Source: Nitrospinaceae bacterium
Lineage (GTDB): Bacteria > UBA8248
Assembly: GCA_018669005.1 (NCBI GenBank)
Contig: JABJAL010000007.1
Location: 1 to 57,209, forward strand
DNA length: 57,209 nucleotides
Direction: 5' to 3'
Shown here: positions 43,185 to 52,126 of the stretch, in pieces
Position numbering within the stretch: the stretch's first letter is position 1
How the letters are laid out: each line of letters begins with the position of its first letter
Translations under genes and position numbers: made by a program
Notes under the pieces: generated by a model
Told to the model about the DNA's origin: nothing
Database searches by the model: none
Seen by the model: the letters and a program-made list of their open reading frames with translations, nothing else

Positions 43185-45626
43185 ATGCTCCTTAGTCTTG
43201 AATGGCTCTCTGAATATATCGATTTGGATCTTTCCGATCCCGCTTTGCCCGGGCAACTCGCTCATGATTTGCTAATGAACGGGCTTGAGGCCGAGGTAAT
43301 CGAACGACCGGGTAATAACCTTGATCGCCTGCTCGTGGCCGAGGTTTTGTCTGCGGAAAAGCACCCGAACGCCGATAAGCTCAAGCTGTGCCGGGTTTAT
43401 GATGGCGAAGGTGAGCGCCAGATAGTGTGTGGGGCGCCAAATGTTGCGGCGGGGCAAAAAGTGGTCCTTGCACCGCCTGGCATCACGCTCCCGGGCGGCA
43501 TGGAAATTAAACCCGCCCGCATTCGTGGCGAGCAGAGCGAGGGGATGCTCTGCTCTGAGCGTGAACTCGAAATTGGCGACGATCATTCTGGAATCATTGT
43601 TCTTGAGCCTTCTTCCGCGGTGGGTACGAGTGCGGCACCGGTCCTTGGGTTGGATGATGTGATCCTCGAAATCAGTGTCACGCCGAACCGCGGGGATTGT
43701 CTCTCGATCATGGGTGTGGCGCGCGAGGTTTCGGCTATCCTGGGGCAGCCCCTGAAATGGCCCTCCGTTGAAGTTGAGGAAGCGCTCGGAGAGAGTGCGG
43801 ATGCCCTCTGCGGGGTGGAAATTCTTGACACAGATAAATGTCCGCGTTATGTCGCCCGAGTCATCAAGGGCGCTCGTATCGGTCCCTCGCCAGCGTGGAT
43901 GCAGCGGCGCCTCCGGGCGGCTGGTATGCGCCCAATCAGCAATGTGGTGGATGTGACGAACTACGTCATGCTCTCCCTGGGCCAACCGCTTCATGCCTTC
44001 GACATCACAAACCTTGCCGAGCAAAAAATCGTAGTGCGCCGCTGGAATAAGGAAGACGGCCCTTTCACCACCCTGGACGGCCAGGAGAGGCGGATGAGCG
44101 AGGAGGATCTGATGATTTGTGACGCCGAGCGACCGGTGGCCATCGGGGGCGTCATGGGAGGTCAGAACTCAGAGATTAACGACGGCACAGAGGACATTCT
44201 CCTCGAAAGCGCGTATTTCACGCCCTCGACAATTCGGGCCACAAGGCGAAGGCTGAGCATCAGCACCGAGGCGTCCTATCGCTTTGAGAGAGGGGTGGAC
44301 CCTGAGGGTACTCGGCGGGCGGCCGATTGGGCCATTGAGCTCATCCGACAGACTGGTGGCGGCCAAATTGCCGGGGGGGCGGTGGACGTTCATCCGGCCC
44401 CGGTGGCGCCGATTAGCGTTCGCCTGAGGACGGAGCGTGCCTCGGAGCTTTTGGGGATTAAGGTTGGCCCCTCGGAAGTGCGCCAAGGGCTTGAGGCGCT
44501 TGGAATGACCGTCAAGGAGGCTGAGGGCAGCGCTCTTGATGTCGAAGTTCCGCTTTTCCGGCACGATATCGAGCGAGAAATCGATCTGATTGAAGAGCTG
44601 GCCCGGCGTATCGGGTATGAAAAAATACCTTCCCGCCTGCCAGCGACTTCAGTGCCGCCCGAGCGGCCCCCCGCTCTTAATCGGTTTGAGAAAGAAGTTC
44701 GCGAATCGATGATAGCAGCCGGTTATTGCGAGGCGCTCAATTACAGCTTCGTGAGCCAGTCAGCCCTCGAAAAACTAGGAAATGCTGGCGAGGATATGAT
44801 TCCTCTCCAGAATCCGCTCAGCGCCGAGATGAATGTCATGCGGACGACACTGCTCAACGGTCTCATCGGCAATACCGAAATGAATTTGAATCGGGGGGTG
44901 GAAGAGGTTCGCTTATTTGAAATCGGAAAAACCTATCACCGAAAGGCTGGCGAGAAGCTTCCCACCGAGGTGCGCCGCGTCTGCGCCCTGATATCAGATC
45001 CTTCGCCTGAGGCCCTTTGGCCCGATGGTAAATCCCCGGGAGGAGAGGCGGAGCTTCCTGGTCGCCTTTTCGATTTGAAGGGAGCGCTTGAGCGGCTTCG
45101 CCTTCAACTTCGGGTGCCAGAGTTTGAGTTTTCGCCACTACTGGACGAAGGCTCGCCGTATAATTTGGACTCGTCCGCGGCAATTTTGTTGAGGAGTGCC
45201 CAGGTTGGCGTTATTGGCAGCTTGGAAAAAAACATTCTAGGTTCATGGGGAATTCGCCAGAGCATCTATGTATTTGAGTTAAATTTGGAGGAAATTGCCG
45301 CTATTGAGCAAGTTCCTCGGCGTCTTCAGGCGGTTCCACGCTTTCCGGCGAGCCTACGAGATCTGGCGATTGTGGTCGGCGAGGATGTGTCACATGGCTC
45401 GGTCAGCGAGCGCCTCAAAACCTCGGGGGGCGAATTGCTCAAATCGGCCACCCTTTTTGATATCTATCAAGATGCCGCCCTGGTAGCCGAAAAAAAGAAA
45501 AGTCTGGCCTATTCCCTTGTTTTTAGGGACCTCGAGCGGACATTGAACGACGAGGAAGTCGATAAATTGTTCTGGGATATCGTGAAAGATCTTGAAACCC
45601 GATTCGGGGCGAAGATTAGAGGCTAA
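43185..45626 (+). CDS. pheT: Phenylalanyl-tRNA synthetase beta subunit
   Basis: An 813-residue subunit that binds tRNA-Phe and edits misacylated Tyr-tRNA. Domains in order: EMAP/tRNA-binding-like domain (about 40-150, 'EKHPNADKLKLCRVYDG'), B3/B4 editing domain ('ISNVVDVTNYVMLSLGQPLHAFD'), B5 ('FRHDIEREIDLIEELARRIGYEKIPS'), the catalytic-like core and the C-terminal anticodon-binding ferredoxin-like domain ('RFPASLRDLAIVV' to the end). Normal length. Probably co-transcribed with pheS. Confidence 0.97.
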   Translation: MLLSLEWLSEYIDLDLSDPALPGQLAHDLLMNGLEAEVIERPGNNLDRLLVAEVLSAEKHPNADKLKLCRVYDGEGERQIVCGAPNVAAGQKVVLAPPGITLPGGMEIKPARIRGEQSEGMLCSERELEIGDDHSGIIVLEPSSAVGTSAAPVLGLDDVILEISVTPNRGDCLSIMGVAREVSAILGQPLKWPSVEVEEALGESADALCGVEILDTDKCPRYVARVIKGARIGPSPAWMQRRLRAAGMRPISNVVDVTNYVMLSLGQPLHAFDITNLAEQKIVVRRWNKEDGPFTTLDGQERRMSEEDLMICDAERPVAIGGVMGGQNSEINDGTEDILLESAYFTPSTIRATRRRLSISTEASYRFERGVDPEGTRRAADWAIELIRQTGGGQIAGGAVDVHPAPVAPISVRLRTERASELLGIKVGPSEVRQGLEALGMTVKEAEGSALDVEVPLFRHDIEREIDLIEELARRIGYEKIPSRLPATSVPPERPPALNRFEKEVRESMIAAGYCEALNYSFVSQSALEKLGNAGEDMIPLQNPLSAEMNVMRTTLLNGLIGNTEMNLNRGVEEVRLFEIGKTYHRKAGEKLPTEVRRVCALISDPSPEALWPDGKSPGGEAELPGRLFDLKGALERLRLQLRVPEFEFSPLLDEGSPYNLDSSAAILLRSAQVGVIGSLEKNILGSWGIRQSIYVFELNLEEIAAIEQVPRRLQAVPRFPASLRDLAIVVGEDVSHGSVSERLKTSGGELLKSATLFDIYQDAALVAEKKKSLAYSLVFRDLERTLNDEEVDKLFWDIVKDLETRFGAKIRG

Positions 45627-45635
45627 GGGTTTTTC

Positions 45636-45665
45636 TTGACGCTGTCCTGTTTACAATCTTAGAAT
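45636..45665 (+). promoter_or_regulatory. Promoter for the zapA-region genes
   Basis: TTGACG (45636-45641), 18-base spacer, TAGAAT (45660-45665), 48 bases before the small coiled-coil gene. Good match to the sigma70 consensus. Confidence 0.65.
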
Positions 45666-45712
45666 GCCCTATACTATTATTTTCCCATTTCGCCTGGTAG
45701 GAAATATCTCGA

Positions 45713-45973
45713 ATGGTTATCGACAAACTCGAAACCCTAGAGGCATCACTGAAAAATATGTTGGAGGAGCTTGAGGCTCTCCGGAGCGGCCGGGCGGAGC
45801 TCGAATCGCAGGTTGAGCAGGCACGCTTGGAGGCAAGCAGGGTGGCGGTTGCGTCGACGGGACGCGATGAGGAAGTTAACAAGCTTCGCGAGGAAATTAC
45901 CCGGCTCCAGGGGGAACGAGACGAGGTGCGCGAGCGTGTGGAGCGTATTCTTAATAATTTGCCTTCCGCTTAA
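45713..45973 (+). CDS. Small coiled-coil protein upstream of ZapA (ZapB-like)
   Basis: An 86-residue, almost wholly coiled-coil protein with Leu/Val heptads ('LETLEASLKNMLEELEALRSG', 'EEVNKLREEITRLQGERDE'). It lies 39 bases before zapA and is transcribed with it. Small coiled-coil proteins in this position are often cell-division factors related in form to ZapB; sequence alone does not prove homology. AGGAAA lies upstream of ATG. Confidence 0.75.
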   Translation: MVIDKLETLEASLKNMLEELEALRSGRAELESQVEQARLEASRVAVASTGRDEEVNKLREEITRLQGERDEVRERVERILNNLPSA

Positions 45974-46015
45974 TAACGCACGAGGACGCGGATTCAACCC
46001 GATGAGGGAGGGGTG

Positions 46016-46288
46016 ATGAGCGAAAAAATTATGGTGGAAATATTCGGGCAACAGTTAAATTTGAAGAGTTCGGCGAACCCGCAATATGCTGAAGATTTGG
46101 CTAGTTTTGTGGATGAGCAGATTCGCAAAGTAGCTAATCAGAGCAACGATCCCCTAAAAGTGGCTCTTTTGGCGTCTATGAATATCGCTAACGAGCTCTT
46201 CGAGGAGCGCAGAGTCCAGCAAGAATCGGTGGACGAAATTGCCCAGAGGGCCGATTCCCTCATCGAAATGCTTGAAAAATCAGCATAA
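46016..46288 (+). CDS. zapA: Cell division protein ZapA
   Basis: A 90-residue FtsZ-ring stabiliser. 'VEIFGQQLNLKSSANPQYAEDLASFVDEQIR' is the N-terminal globular domain, followed by the long dimerisation helix ('VALLASMNIANELFEERR'). Length is normal. I use ATG 46016 (GGGAGG upstream); GTG 46013 is one codon earlier. The order zapA - 6S RNA - 5-formyl-THF cyclo-ligase is conserved in many proteobacteria. Confidence 0.92.
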   Translation: MSEKIMVEIFGQQLNLKSSANPQYAEDLASFVDEQIRKVANQSNDPLKVALLASMNIANELFEERRVQQESVDEIAQRADSLIEMLEKSA

Positions 46289-46363
46289 AAACCTAGATTC
46301 CCTTCCCCGTATTCAGTATCCAACCCCCAGGTTTGGTGGCATACTATATTTAGGAGTACAGTT

Positions 46364-46542
46364 TGCCCTGCGGTGTGCGTGATGTTGAATAGCATTTTGA
46401 CCCAGTATTTTTTGATCCGGGAGCCCGTTTCCTCAGTGGTGAGCTACTCGATGTTTGAGTCAGCCTAAAGCCGTGGATTGGGTGCCCACCTAGCCTATGC
46501 TGGGGATCGAACGCTTCCAGCACACGGCATTTTAGCGGGGCA
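46364..46542 (+). ncRNA. ssrS: 6S RNA (candidate)
   Basis: The 260-base gap between zapA and the 5-formyl-THF cyclo-ligase gene has no protein frame. Its ends pair: TGCCCTGC (46364-46371) with GCGGGGCA (46535-46542), and inside it GTGC with GCAC, giving a closed rod about 179 nt long, the normal size of 6S RNA. 6S RNA mimics an open promoter and holds sigma70 RNA polymerase in stationary phase. The location between zapA and this ligase is where 6S RNA occurs in many proteobacteria. Exact ends and the central bubble need a covariance-model check. Confidence 0.75.
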
Positions 46543-46548
46543 TTTAGT

Positions 46549-47262
46549 ATGTCTCCCTCCGACGTCCCACATCGATACCTGTGGGGCGCGGGGTGGGGAT
46601 GTCCGCACTGGTTGTGTGGGCCGTTGGAGAAGGAATTGGAGCGTTTATCCAAAGCGTATTGTCAGACGGAAAAAGAGCGTTGCCGAAAACAGATGAGTGG
46701 TATGCGGCGCGCGATCACGAAAGAGAACCATCAGAAGTGGAGTCAACTGACTTGTAGGCGTTTGAGTGGCTTACTCGATGTGTTGGGAGCGAGGTCTGTA
46801 GGTGTTTATTCAGCCGTAAGAGGTGAGGTAGACCTCGCCTGGCTTTGGAGCATGGGTAATACGTGTTCCAGGGTTTTTTATTTTCCACGTGTATCTGATG
46901 GTAGTCTGACATTTCATCAGGTCAGGGAGCCAAGGAAAGAACTCCGTCCAGGAGCTTTCGGGATTCCCACCCCTTTGGATTCTCTCGCTTCCGAATCCCC
47001 TTCAACGTTTGATGTCATGATTTTACCCGGGCTTGCATTTGATCGGTTCGGGAACCGTATTGGCTCGGGTGCAGGTTTTTATGACCGTCTGCTCGGGTCG
47101 CTGCATATTCGTCCCTGCCTCGTTGGTGCGGGCTTTTTATCTCAAATGGTTTGGGAGGGTAGTCTCCCTTCAGGACCATATGATGTTTCGATGGACTGGA
47201 TCTCTACTAATCGGGAGTGTGTACGTTCGCTCTCCCGTGTTCATAAGCCTAGGAGTTCATAA
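46549..47262 (+). CDS. 5-formyltetrahydrofolate cyclo-ligase
   Basis: Up to 237 residues; makes 5,10-methenyl-THF from 5-formyl-THF with ATP. The family helix is '[15 protein letters not shown]' at about residue 42, '[13 protein letters not shown]' follows, and the ATP/Mg motif is '[11 protein letters not shown]' near residue 177. The start is uncertain: family similarity begins near residue 26, so TTG 46624 or TTG 46636 (GGAGAAGGA just upstream) may be used rather than ATG 46549, which lies 7 bases after the 6S RNA. Its stop overlaps the rny start by one base. Confidence 0.88.
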   Translation: MSPSDVPHRYLWGAGWGCPHWLCGPLEKELERLSKAYCQTEKERCRKQMSGMRRAITKENHQKWSQLTCRRLSGLLDVLGARSVGVYSAVRGEVDLAWLWSMGNTCSRVFYFPRVSDGSLTFHQVREPRKELRPGAFGIPTPLDSLASESPSTFDVMILPGLAFDRFGNRIGSGAGFYDRLLGSLHIRPCLVGAGFLSQMVWEGSLPSGPYDVSMDWISTNRECVRSLSRVHKPRSS

Positions 47263-48836
47263 TGGATGTCATGTCATTAATAGTGGGAGTCGTCGTGGGG
47301 GCCGGGTTGGCTGGTTCTGCGGTGCTTTTCATTTCAAAGAAGAAAACAGAAGAGGCAATCGGGCGCACCCAGTCGAGCCTGGATGAGAAAATACGCGAGG
47401 TTGAATCGAACTCGGACAAAAAGCTGACGCAGCGCCTCAAAGAGGTTGAAGTTACGCAGAAGGCCGAGCTTCTCCGGCAGCGCGAAGAGTTGGAACGGCA
47501 AAATGAATCTAGAATGGAAGAGACACAAAAGCTTGAGCAGCGAGTTGCTCAGCGCGAGGAGACACTCGACAAGCGCAGAGAGACCCTCGACACCAAGGAA
47601 GGGTCTCTAGAGCAGCGAGAGCAGCGTCTCGGAGATCGCGAAGGGCGGATGGTGGACGAGGAAGCCCGCTACAAGGATCTTCAAGATCAGGCGTTGCGCA
47701 AGCTTGAGGAAGTGGCCGGAATGAGTGTTGAATCGGCCAAAAAAGAATTGATGGACAGGTATATGGAAGAAGCCAAGCAGGACGTTGCTGGCGAGATCCA
47801 GCGCATGGAGCAAAAAGCCAAGGAAAATGTGGAGCGCGATGCGGTGAAGGCCGTTGCGCTGGCTGTTGAAAGATATTCAAACGACCATATCGCCGAGAGT
47901 GTCGTGAGTGTGGTTGATCTCCCCTCTGATGAAATGAAGGGTCGAATCATCGGACGCGAGGGCCGAAACATCCGGGCGCTTGAGATGGCAACGGGTGTGG
48001 ATGTGATCATCGATGATACACCCGAGGCGGTGGTGATCTCGTGCTTTGACAACGTTCGGCGAGAGACGGCGCGTCTTTCTCTGGAATCTCTCGTTCTGGA
48101 CGGACGGATCCACCCCGGCCGGATCGAAGATGTTGTGGGCAAAATGAAAAATGAGATTCAGGGTAGAATTCGCGAGGCAGGCGAGCAGGCTATTTTTGAG
48201 ATGGGCCTCGAGGGATTTCACCCTGAGCTGGTGATGCTCATCGGTCGTTTGCACTATCGCACCAGCTACCGTCAAAACGCGCTCAAGCATTCGCTTGAAG
48301 TGGCCCATCTTACCGGGATGTTGGCATCCGAACTTCGGCTTGAACCGACTATGGCGAAGCGGGCCGGCTTGCTTCACGATATTGGCAAGGCCTCAACGCA
48401 TGAGGTCGAAGGCTCTCATGTGCAGATCGGAATCGATATCGCTAAGCGTTATAACGAGCCTGATGAGGTGATTAACGCCATCGCCTCCCACCACGAGGAC
48501 GAGGAGGCGAATTGCATCGAGGCGGTGCTGGTGAAGGCGGCGGACACGCTCTCTGCGGCCAGGCCGGGCGCGAGGCGCGAAATGGTGCAGAGCTACATCA
48601 AGCGTCTTGAGGCGCTTGAGAGTATCGCCGAGTCTTTCAAGGGCGTGGAGAAATGTTATGCCATCCAAGCCGGGCGCGAGATACGGGTGGCGGTTACGCC
48701 GGATGAGATTACCGACGCACAGGCCTCTTTCCTCGCGCGAGATATCGCCAAGCGAATCGAGGAGGAGCGCACCTATCCCGGTGAAATCCTGGTGACGGTA
48801 ATACGGGAAACTCGCCATACGGCCACGGCGCGGTAA
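47262..48836 (+). CDS. rny: Ribonuclease Y
   Basis: A 524-residue membrane-anchored endoribonuclease that starts mRNA decay. One N-terminal span (residues 4-26), a long charged coiled coil to about 200, a KH RNA-binding domain ('[21 protein letters not shown]') and an HD metal domain ('[13 protein letters not shown]', 'LLHDIGKAS', 'ASHHEDEE'). The start overlaps the upstream stop (TAATG). The YmdB-type phosphodiesterase gene follows immediately, a pairing common across bacteria. Confidence 0.97.
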   Translation: MDVMSLIVGVVVGAGLAGSAVLFISKKKTEEAIGRTQSSLDEKIREVESNSDKKLTQRLKEVEVTQKAELLRQREELERQNESRMEETQKLEQRVAQREETLDKRRETLDTKEGSLEQREQRLGDREGRMVDEEARYKDLQDQALRKLEEVAGMSVESAKKELMDRYMEEAKQDVAGEIQRMEQKAKENVERDAVKAVALAVERYSNDHIAESVVSVVDLPSDEMKGRIIGREGRNIRALEMATGVDVIIDDTPEAVVISCFDNVRRETARLSLESLVLDGRIHPGRIEDVVGKMKNEIQGRIREAGEQAIFEMGLEGFHPELVMLIGRLHYRTSYRQNALKHSLEVAHLTGMLASELRLEPTMAKRAGLLHDIGKASTHEVEGSHVQIGIDIAKRYNEPDEVINAIASHHEDEEANCIEAVLVKAADTLSAARPGARREMVQSYIKRLEALESIAESFKGVEKCYAIQAGREIRVAVTPDEITDAQASFLARDIAKRIEEERTYPGEILVTVIRETRHTATAR

Positions 48837-48843
48837 GTTAGCT

Positions 48844-49629
48844 TTGAAAATACTTTTTATTGGAGATATTGCCGGGAAGGTGGGCCGCCGGATGTTGGCG
48901 GAACGTCTTCCCGGTTTGCTTCAGAGGCACGAAACCGATCTGTGTATCGTTAACGGAGAAAACTCGGCCGGTGGGTTCGGCATCACAAATGAAAACGCCG
49001 AGGATATTTTTGGGGCTGGTGCGGATGTCATCACCTCGGGAAATCATATCTGGAACAAAAAAGAGACTAAAGAGTTTATGCTCCATGAGCCGCGTTTGCT
49101 CCGTCCGTCGAATTATCCTACGGGTGCACCGGGGTTGGGGTTCTTTATCGCTAATACATTGCAAGGCCCAGTCGCCGTTATTAATCTAATGGGCCGGGTT
49201 TTTATGCCTCCGGTTGATTGTCCGTTCCAGGAGGCCAACCGTTTGCTCAAAAATCTTGATTCCAACGTCCGTATGATTTTTGTCGATTTCCATGCCGAGG
49301 CGACGAGCGAGAAGGTTGCCATGGGGTGGCATCTCGATGGCCGGGTGAGCGCAGTTATCGGGACCCACACACACATCCAGACGGCGGACGAAAGAGTTTT
49401 GCCACAGGGAACAGCTTTTCTCTCTGACGCGGGAATGACCGGGCCTGCTGATTCGGTGATCGGTATAAAGACTTCCATCGCGGTGGGAAAGTTTCTCTCG
49501 GGCATTCCTAATCGCTTTGAGGTGTCTGGTGGGCGAGGCCAGATTAATGGAGTTCTCGTTGAGGTGAATCCTGAAAGTGGCCGGGCAAACTCGATTCTCA
49601 GAATTTCTGAGCAAGAAGATAGCGGATGA
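48844..49629 (+). CDS. ymdB: YmdB-family metallophosphoesterase
   Basis: A 261-residue calcineurin-like phosphoesterase (TIGR00282 family). Metal ligands are visible in 'FIGDIAGKVGR' (Asp8 region), 'NGENSAGG' (Glu and Asn), 'SGNHIW', 'FVDFHAEATSEK' and 'GTHTHIQTAD'. YmdB hydrolyses 2',3'-cAMP in Bacillus and influences RNA turnover; its place directly behind rny (7-base gap) supports a linked role. Start codon is TTG with only a weak ribosome site (GGTAAG), so translation may be coupled to rny. Confidence 0.93.
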   Translation: MKILFIGDIAGKVGRRMLAERLPGLLQRHETDLCIVNGENSAGGFGITNENAEDIFGAGADVITSGNHIWNKKETKEFMLHEPRLLRPSNYPTGAPGLGFFIANTLQGPVAVINLMGRVFMPPVDCPFQEANRLLKNLDSNVRMIFVDFHAEATSEKVAMGWHLDGRVSAVIGTHTHIQTADERVLPQGTAFLSDAGMTGPADSVIGIKTSIAVGKFLSGIPNRFEVSGGRGQINGVLVEVNPESGRANSILRISEQEDSG

Positions 49630-49635
49630 GGGCGC

Positions 49636-50268
49636 TTATTTCTTGAAGTGCCCGTTTTGGTGTCCATTTCGGTGTGTGTCGTTTTCTTGAATAGTTTTTA
49701 AATTCACACTTGTTCTTCTCGATTCCTCAAGCATTTCTAAAATAATCTCCGCCCGCTCGTCCGGGGACACGGACTCAAGAAGCATCTGTTTGCTCGAAAG
49801 CGAGAGGCCAAGCATGGCCCCGGCCCGAAAAGAAAGTTTTTTAAAGTCTCGCCGAATTTCATCCGTAACATGGGATTTGCCGGTATCCGCATCTGAAATG
49901 GCGTCGATTATCTTCTCTGCCAGATCGGGGGAGGCTTCGCTCTCGGGCGGATCGTCGAAATACTCGACATCGGCGGTCATGTAGGCAAGTTCCTGGTAAG
50001 GGTGGAGGATTCTGAATCTTTCTTTTCCCTGGGTCATAATATTGAGTTTGCCGTCTGGAAATCTCTCGAGGACGTTAGTGACCCGCGCGGCGCAGCCAAT
50101 GTTTCGTATCTCGTTGTTCTCGGCCAAAACGACCCCGAACGGCCCGCCGTGATCCAAACACTCGTTGATCATCTCCTTGTAGCGCTCCTCGAATATGTGG
50201 AGGGGCAGAATTTCATCGGGGAGAAGAACTACCCGGAGCGGAAACAAGGGGAGAGAGTCACTGGTCAT
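49636..50268 (-). CDS. Stand-alone LON substrate-binding (N-terminal) domain protein
   Basis: A 210-residue protein that is just the PUA-like N-domain of Lon: 'LPLFPLRVVLLPDEILPLHIFEERYKEMI' at the start, 'GCAARVTNVLERFPDGKLNIMTQGKERFRI' in the middle and the helical part after residue 120. It lacks AAA and protease domains, as do the widespread small LON-domain proteins of unknown function. Its 3' end stops 7 bases after the convergent ymdB gene. It may present substrates to the Lon encoded 12 kb away; that is speculation. Confidence 0.9.
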   Translation of the reverse strand: MTSDSLPLFPLRVVLLPDEILPLHIFEERYKEMINECLDHGGPFGVVLAENNEIRNIGCAARVTNVLERFPDGKLNIMTQGKERFRILHPYQELAYMTADVEYFDDPPESEASPDLAEKIIDAISDADTGKSHVTDEIRRDFKKLSFRAGAMLGLSLSSKQMLLESVSPDERAEIILEMLEESRRTSVNLKTIQENDTHRNGHQNGHFKK

Positions 50269-50417
50269 GCGTGTATTTTATCTCGAATTTGTTTATTTTC
50301 AAATGTGTTGATGAAAGGTATTGGGCCGTGCCGGAGAAGGAGTGAATGGGTATGATAGGTGTTTGAGAGGCTGCCGAAAGGCGTGGGCCCACGAATTTAG
50401 ATTTATCTGAGGCTGGC

Positions 50418-52001
50418 ATGGAAGAAGATCGACATATCACCACTTCGGGGATTCGGCTCAAGCCGTTTCATGGAGAGGGTGCGGAGGGAACTGTTCCTGA
50501 TGACGGGGGTGCTCCAGCCGAATTTCCCTTTACCCGGGGGATCTACGCCGATATGTACCGGGGGCGCGTTTGGACGATGCGCCAGTACGCCGGATTCGGC
50601 ACTGCCCAAGAAACAAATCAGCGCTTTCATTACCTACTTGAGCATGGCCAGAAGGGCCTCTCTGTGGCTTTTGACCTGCCCACGCAGATTGGCTTTGACG
50701 CTGATCATTCCCTTGCTTTTGGCGAGGTGGGCAAAGTTGGTGTTTCCATTTGCTCGCTCGAGGACATGGAAGTGCTCCTCGAAGGATTGCCTCTCGAGCA
50801 GATTTCCACTTCGATGACGATTAACGCCACCGCATCCGTTTTGCTCTGTTTTTATTTGGCAGCAGCAGAGAAACGGGGAATTCCATTTGATGCTCTCAGG
50901 GGGACGGTGCAGAACGATATTCTGAAAGAATATATTGCCCGGGGGACTTACATTTACCCTCCTGGCCCGAGCATGCGGCTGATTACGGACACCATCGCCT
51001 TTTGTAAGGAAAACGTGCCCAAATGGAACGCTATTTCCATCAGCGGCTACCATATTCGCGAGGCGGGCTCGACGGCTGTGCAAGAAGTGGGCTTCACCCT
51101 TGGCGACGGCATCGCCTATGTGCAGGCCGCAGTGGATAGAGGTCTTGATGTCGATGAGATAGGGAGCCAAATTTCTTTTTTCTTCAATGTGCATAATCAT
51201 TTTCTCGAGGAGATAGCCAAGTTTCGCGCGGCGCGTCGGCTTTGGGCGAGGATCATGCGCGAGCGATTCGGCGCTAAATCGGATAAGGCGTGCATGCTTC
51301 GTTTTCATGCCCAGACGGCGGGAAGTGCGCTTACTGCGCAGCAGCCTCGGAACAATGTCGTGCGGGTGGCGGTCCAGGCGATGGCGGCGGTCCTGGGCGG
51401 GGCGCAGTCGCTCCACACGAATTCGATGGATGAGGCCCTCGCCCTACCCACCGAAAAAGCGGTGCGCATTGCGCTAAGAACCCAGGAAATACTCGTCGAG
51501 GAGACGAATTTGGCCGAAACGGTAGATCCTTGTGCCGGTTCATATGCCATCGAGGCCCTGACGGACGAAATCGAGGCACGGGCAGAAAAGATTATCTCCC
51601 GTATCGATGAGATGGGCGGCATGCTCAGGGCAATCGAAAAGGGGTGGGTGCAGCGCGAGGTTCAGGAAAGCGCCTATCAGGCCCAGCGTGCGATAGATGA
51701 TGGGCGGAGCACCGTCGTGGGCGTGAACGAATACGCCACCGGGAGCGAACCTGCGATTCATACCCTCCAGATACGTCCTGAGGTCGAGGAGGAGCAACGT
51801 GCGCGTCTGGCGGCGCTGAGGGAAAGACGAGACGCCTCTGCCGTTTCCGAGCGCCTGGGCGCCCTGAGCGATGCGGCAAAGGGGGGAGACAACCTTCTTC
51901 CCTATATCCTGGATGCTGTTCGCGTTTATACGACGGTGGGCGAGATATCCGATGTGATGCGTGCGAATTTCGGCGAATACCGGGAAGAAGTGGAAATTTG
52001 A
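50418..52001 (+). CDS. Methylmalonyl-CoA mutase large (catalytic) subunit, no B12-binding domain
   Basis: A 527-residue catalytic TIM-barrel subunit of the acyl-CoA mutase family, which interconverts methylmalonyl-CoA and succinyl-CoA (or an isobutyryl-CoA-type pair) by a radical B12 mechanism. Visible blocks: '[21 protein letters not shown]', '[17 protein letters not shown]', '[15 protein letters not shown]', '[17 protein letters not shown]' and '[16 protein letters not shown]'. It ends before the cobalamin-binding domain, so it needs a separate small subunit, which is not in this window. '[13 protein letters not shown]' as Tyr-Thr-Met favours methylmalonyl-CoA. It fits the many acyl-CoA and propionate-type genes of the region. 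Confidence 0.93.
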   Translation: MEEDRHITTSGIRLKPFHGEGAEGTVPDDGGAPAEFPFTRGIYADMYRGRVWTMRQYAGFGTAQETNQRFHYLLEHGQKGLSVAFDLPTQIGFDADHSLAFGEVGKVGVSICSLEDMEVLLEGLPLEQISTSMTINATASVLLCFYLAAAEKRGIPFDALRGTVQNDILKEYIARGTYIYPPGPSMRLITDTIAFCKENVPKWNAISISGYHIREAGSTAVQEVGFTLGDGIAYVQAAVDRGLDVDEIGSQISFFFNVHNHFLEEIAKFRAARRLWARIMRERFGAKSDKACMLRFHAQTAGSALTAQQPRNNVVRVAVQAMAAVLGGAQSLHTNSMDEALALPTEKAVRIALRTQEILVEETNLAETVDPCAGSYAIEALTDEIEARAEKIISRIDEMGGMLRAIEKGWVQREVQESAYQAQRAIDDGRSTVVGVNEYATGSEPAIHTLQIRPEVEEEQRARLAALRERRDASAVSERLGALSDAAKGGDNLLPYILDAVRVYTTVGEISDVMRANFGEYREEVEI

Positions 52002-52126
52002 CCATACGTATGAGAGAGTTGTTTTCCCTTCGAATTGTTTGAATTGCTGAGGTTTATCGAAGGGCTCCAGGATAAAAGTGAATATGAATCGTTGTTCTTC
52101 CGTGTTTGAGGGAGGCGCCACCCGTA

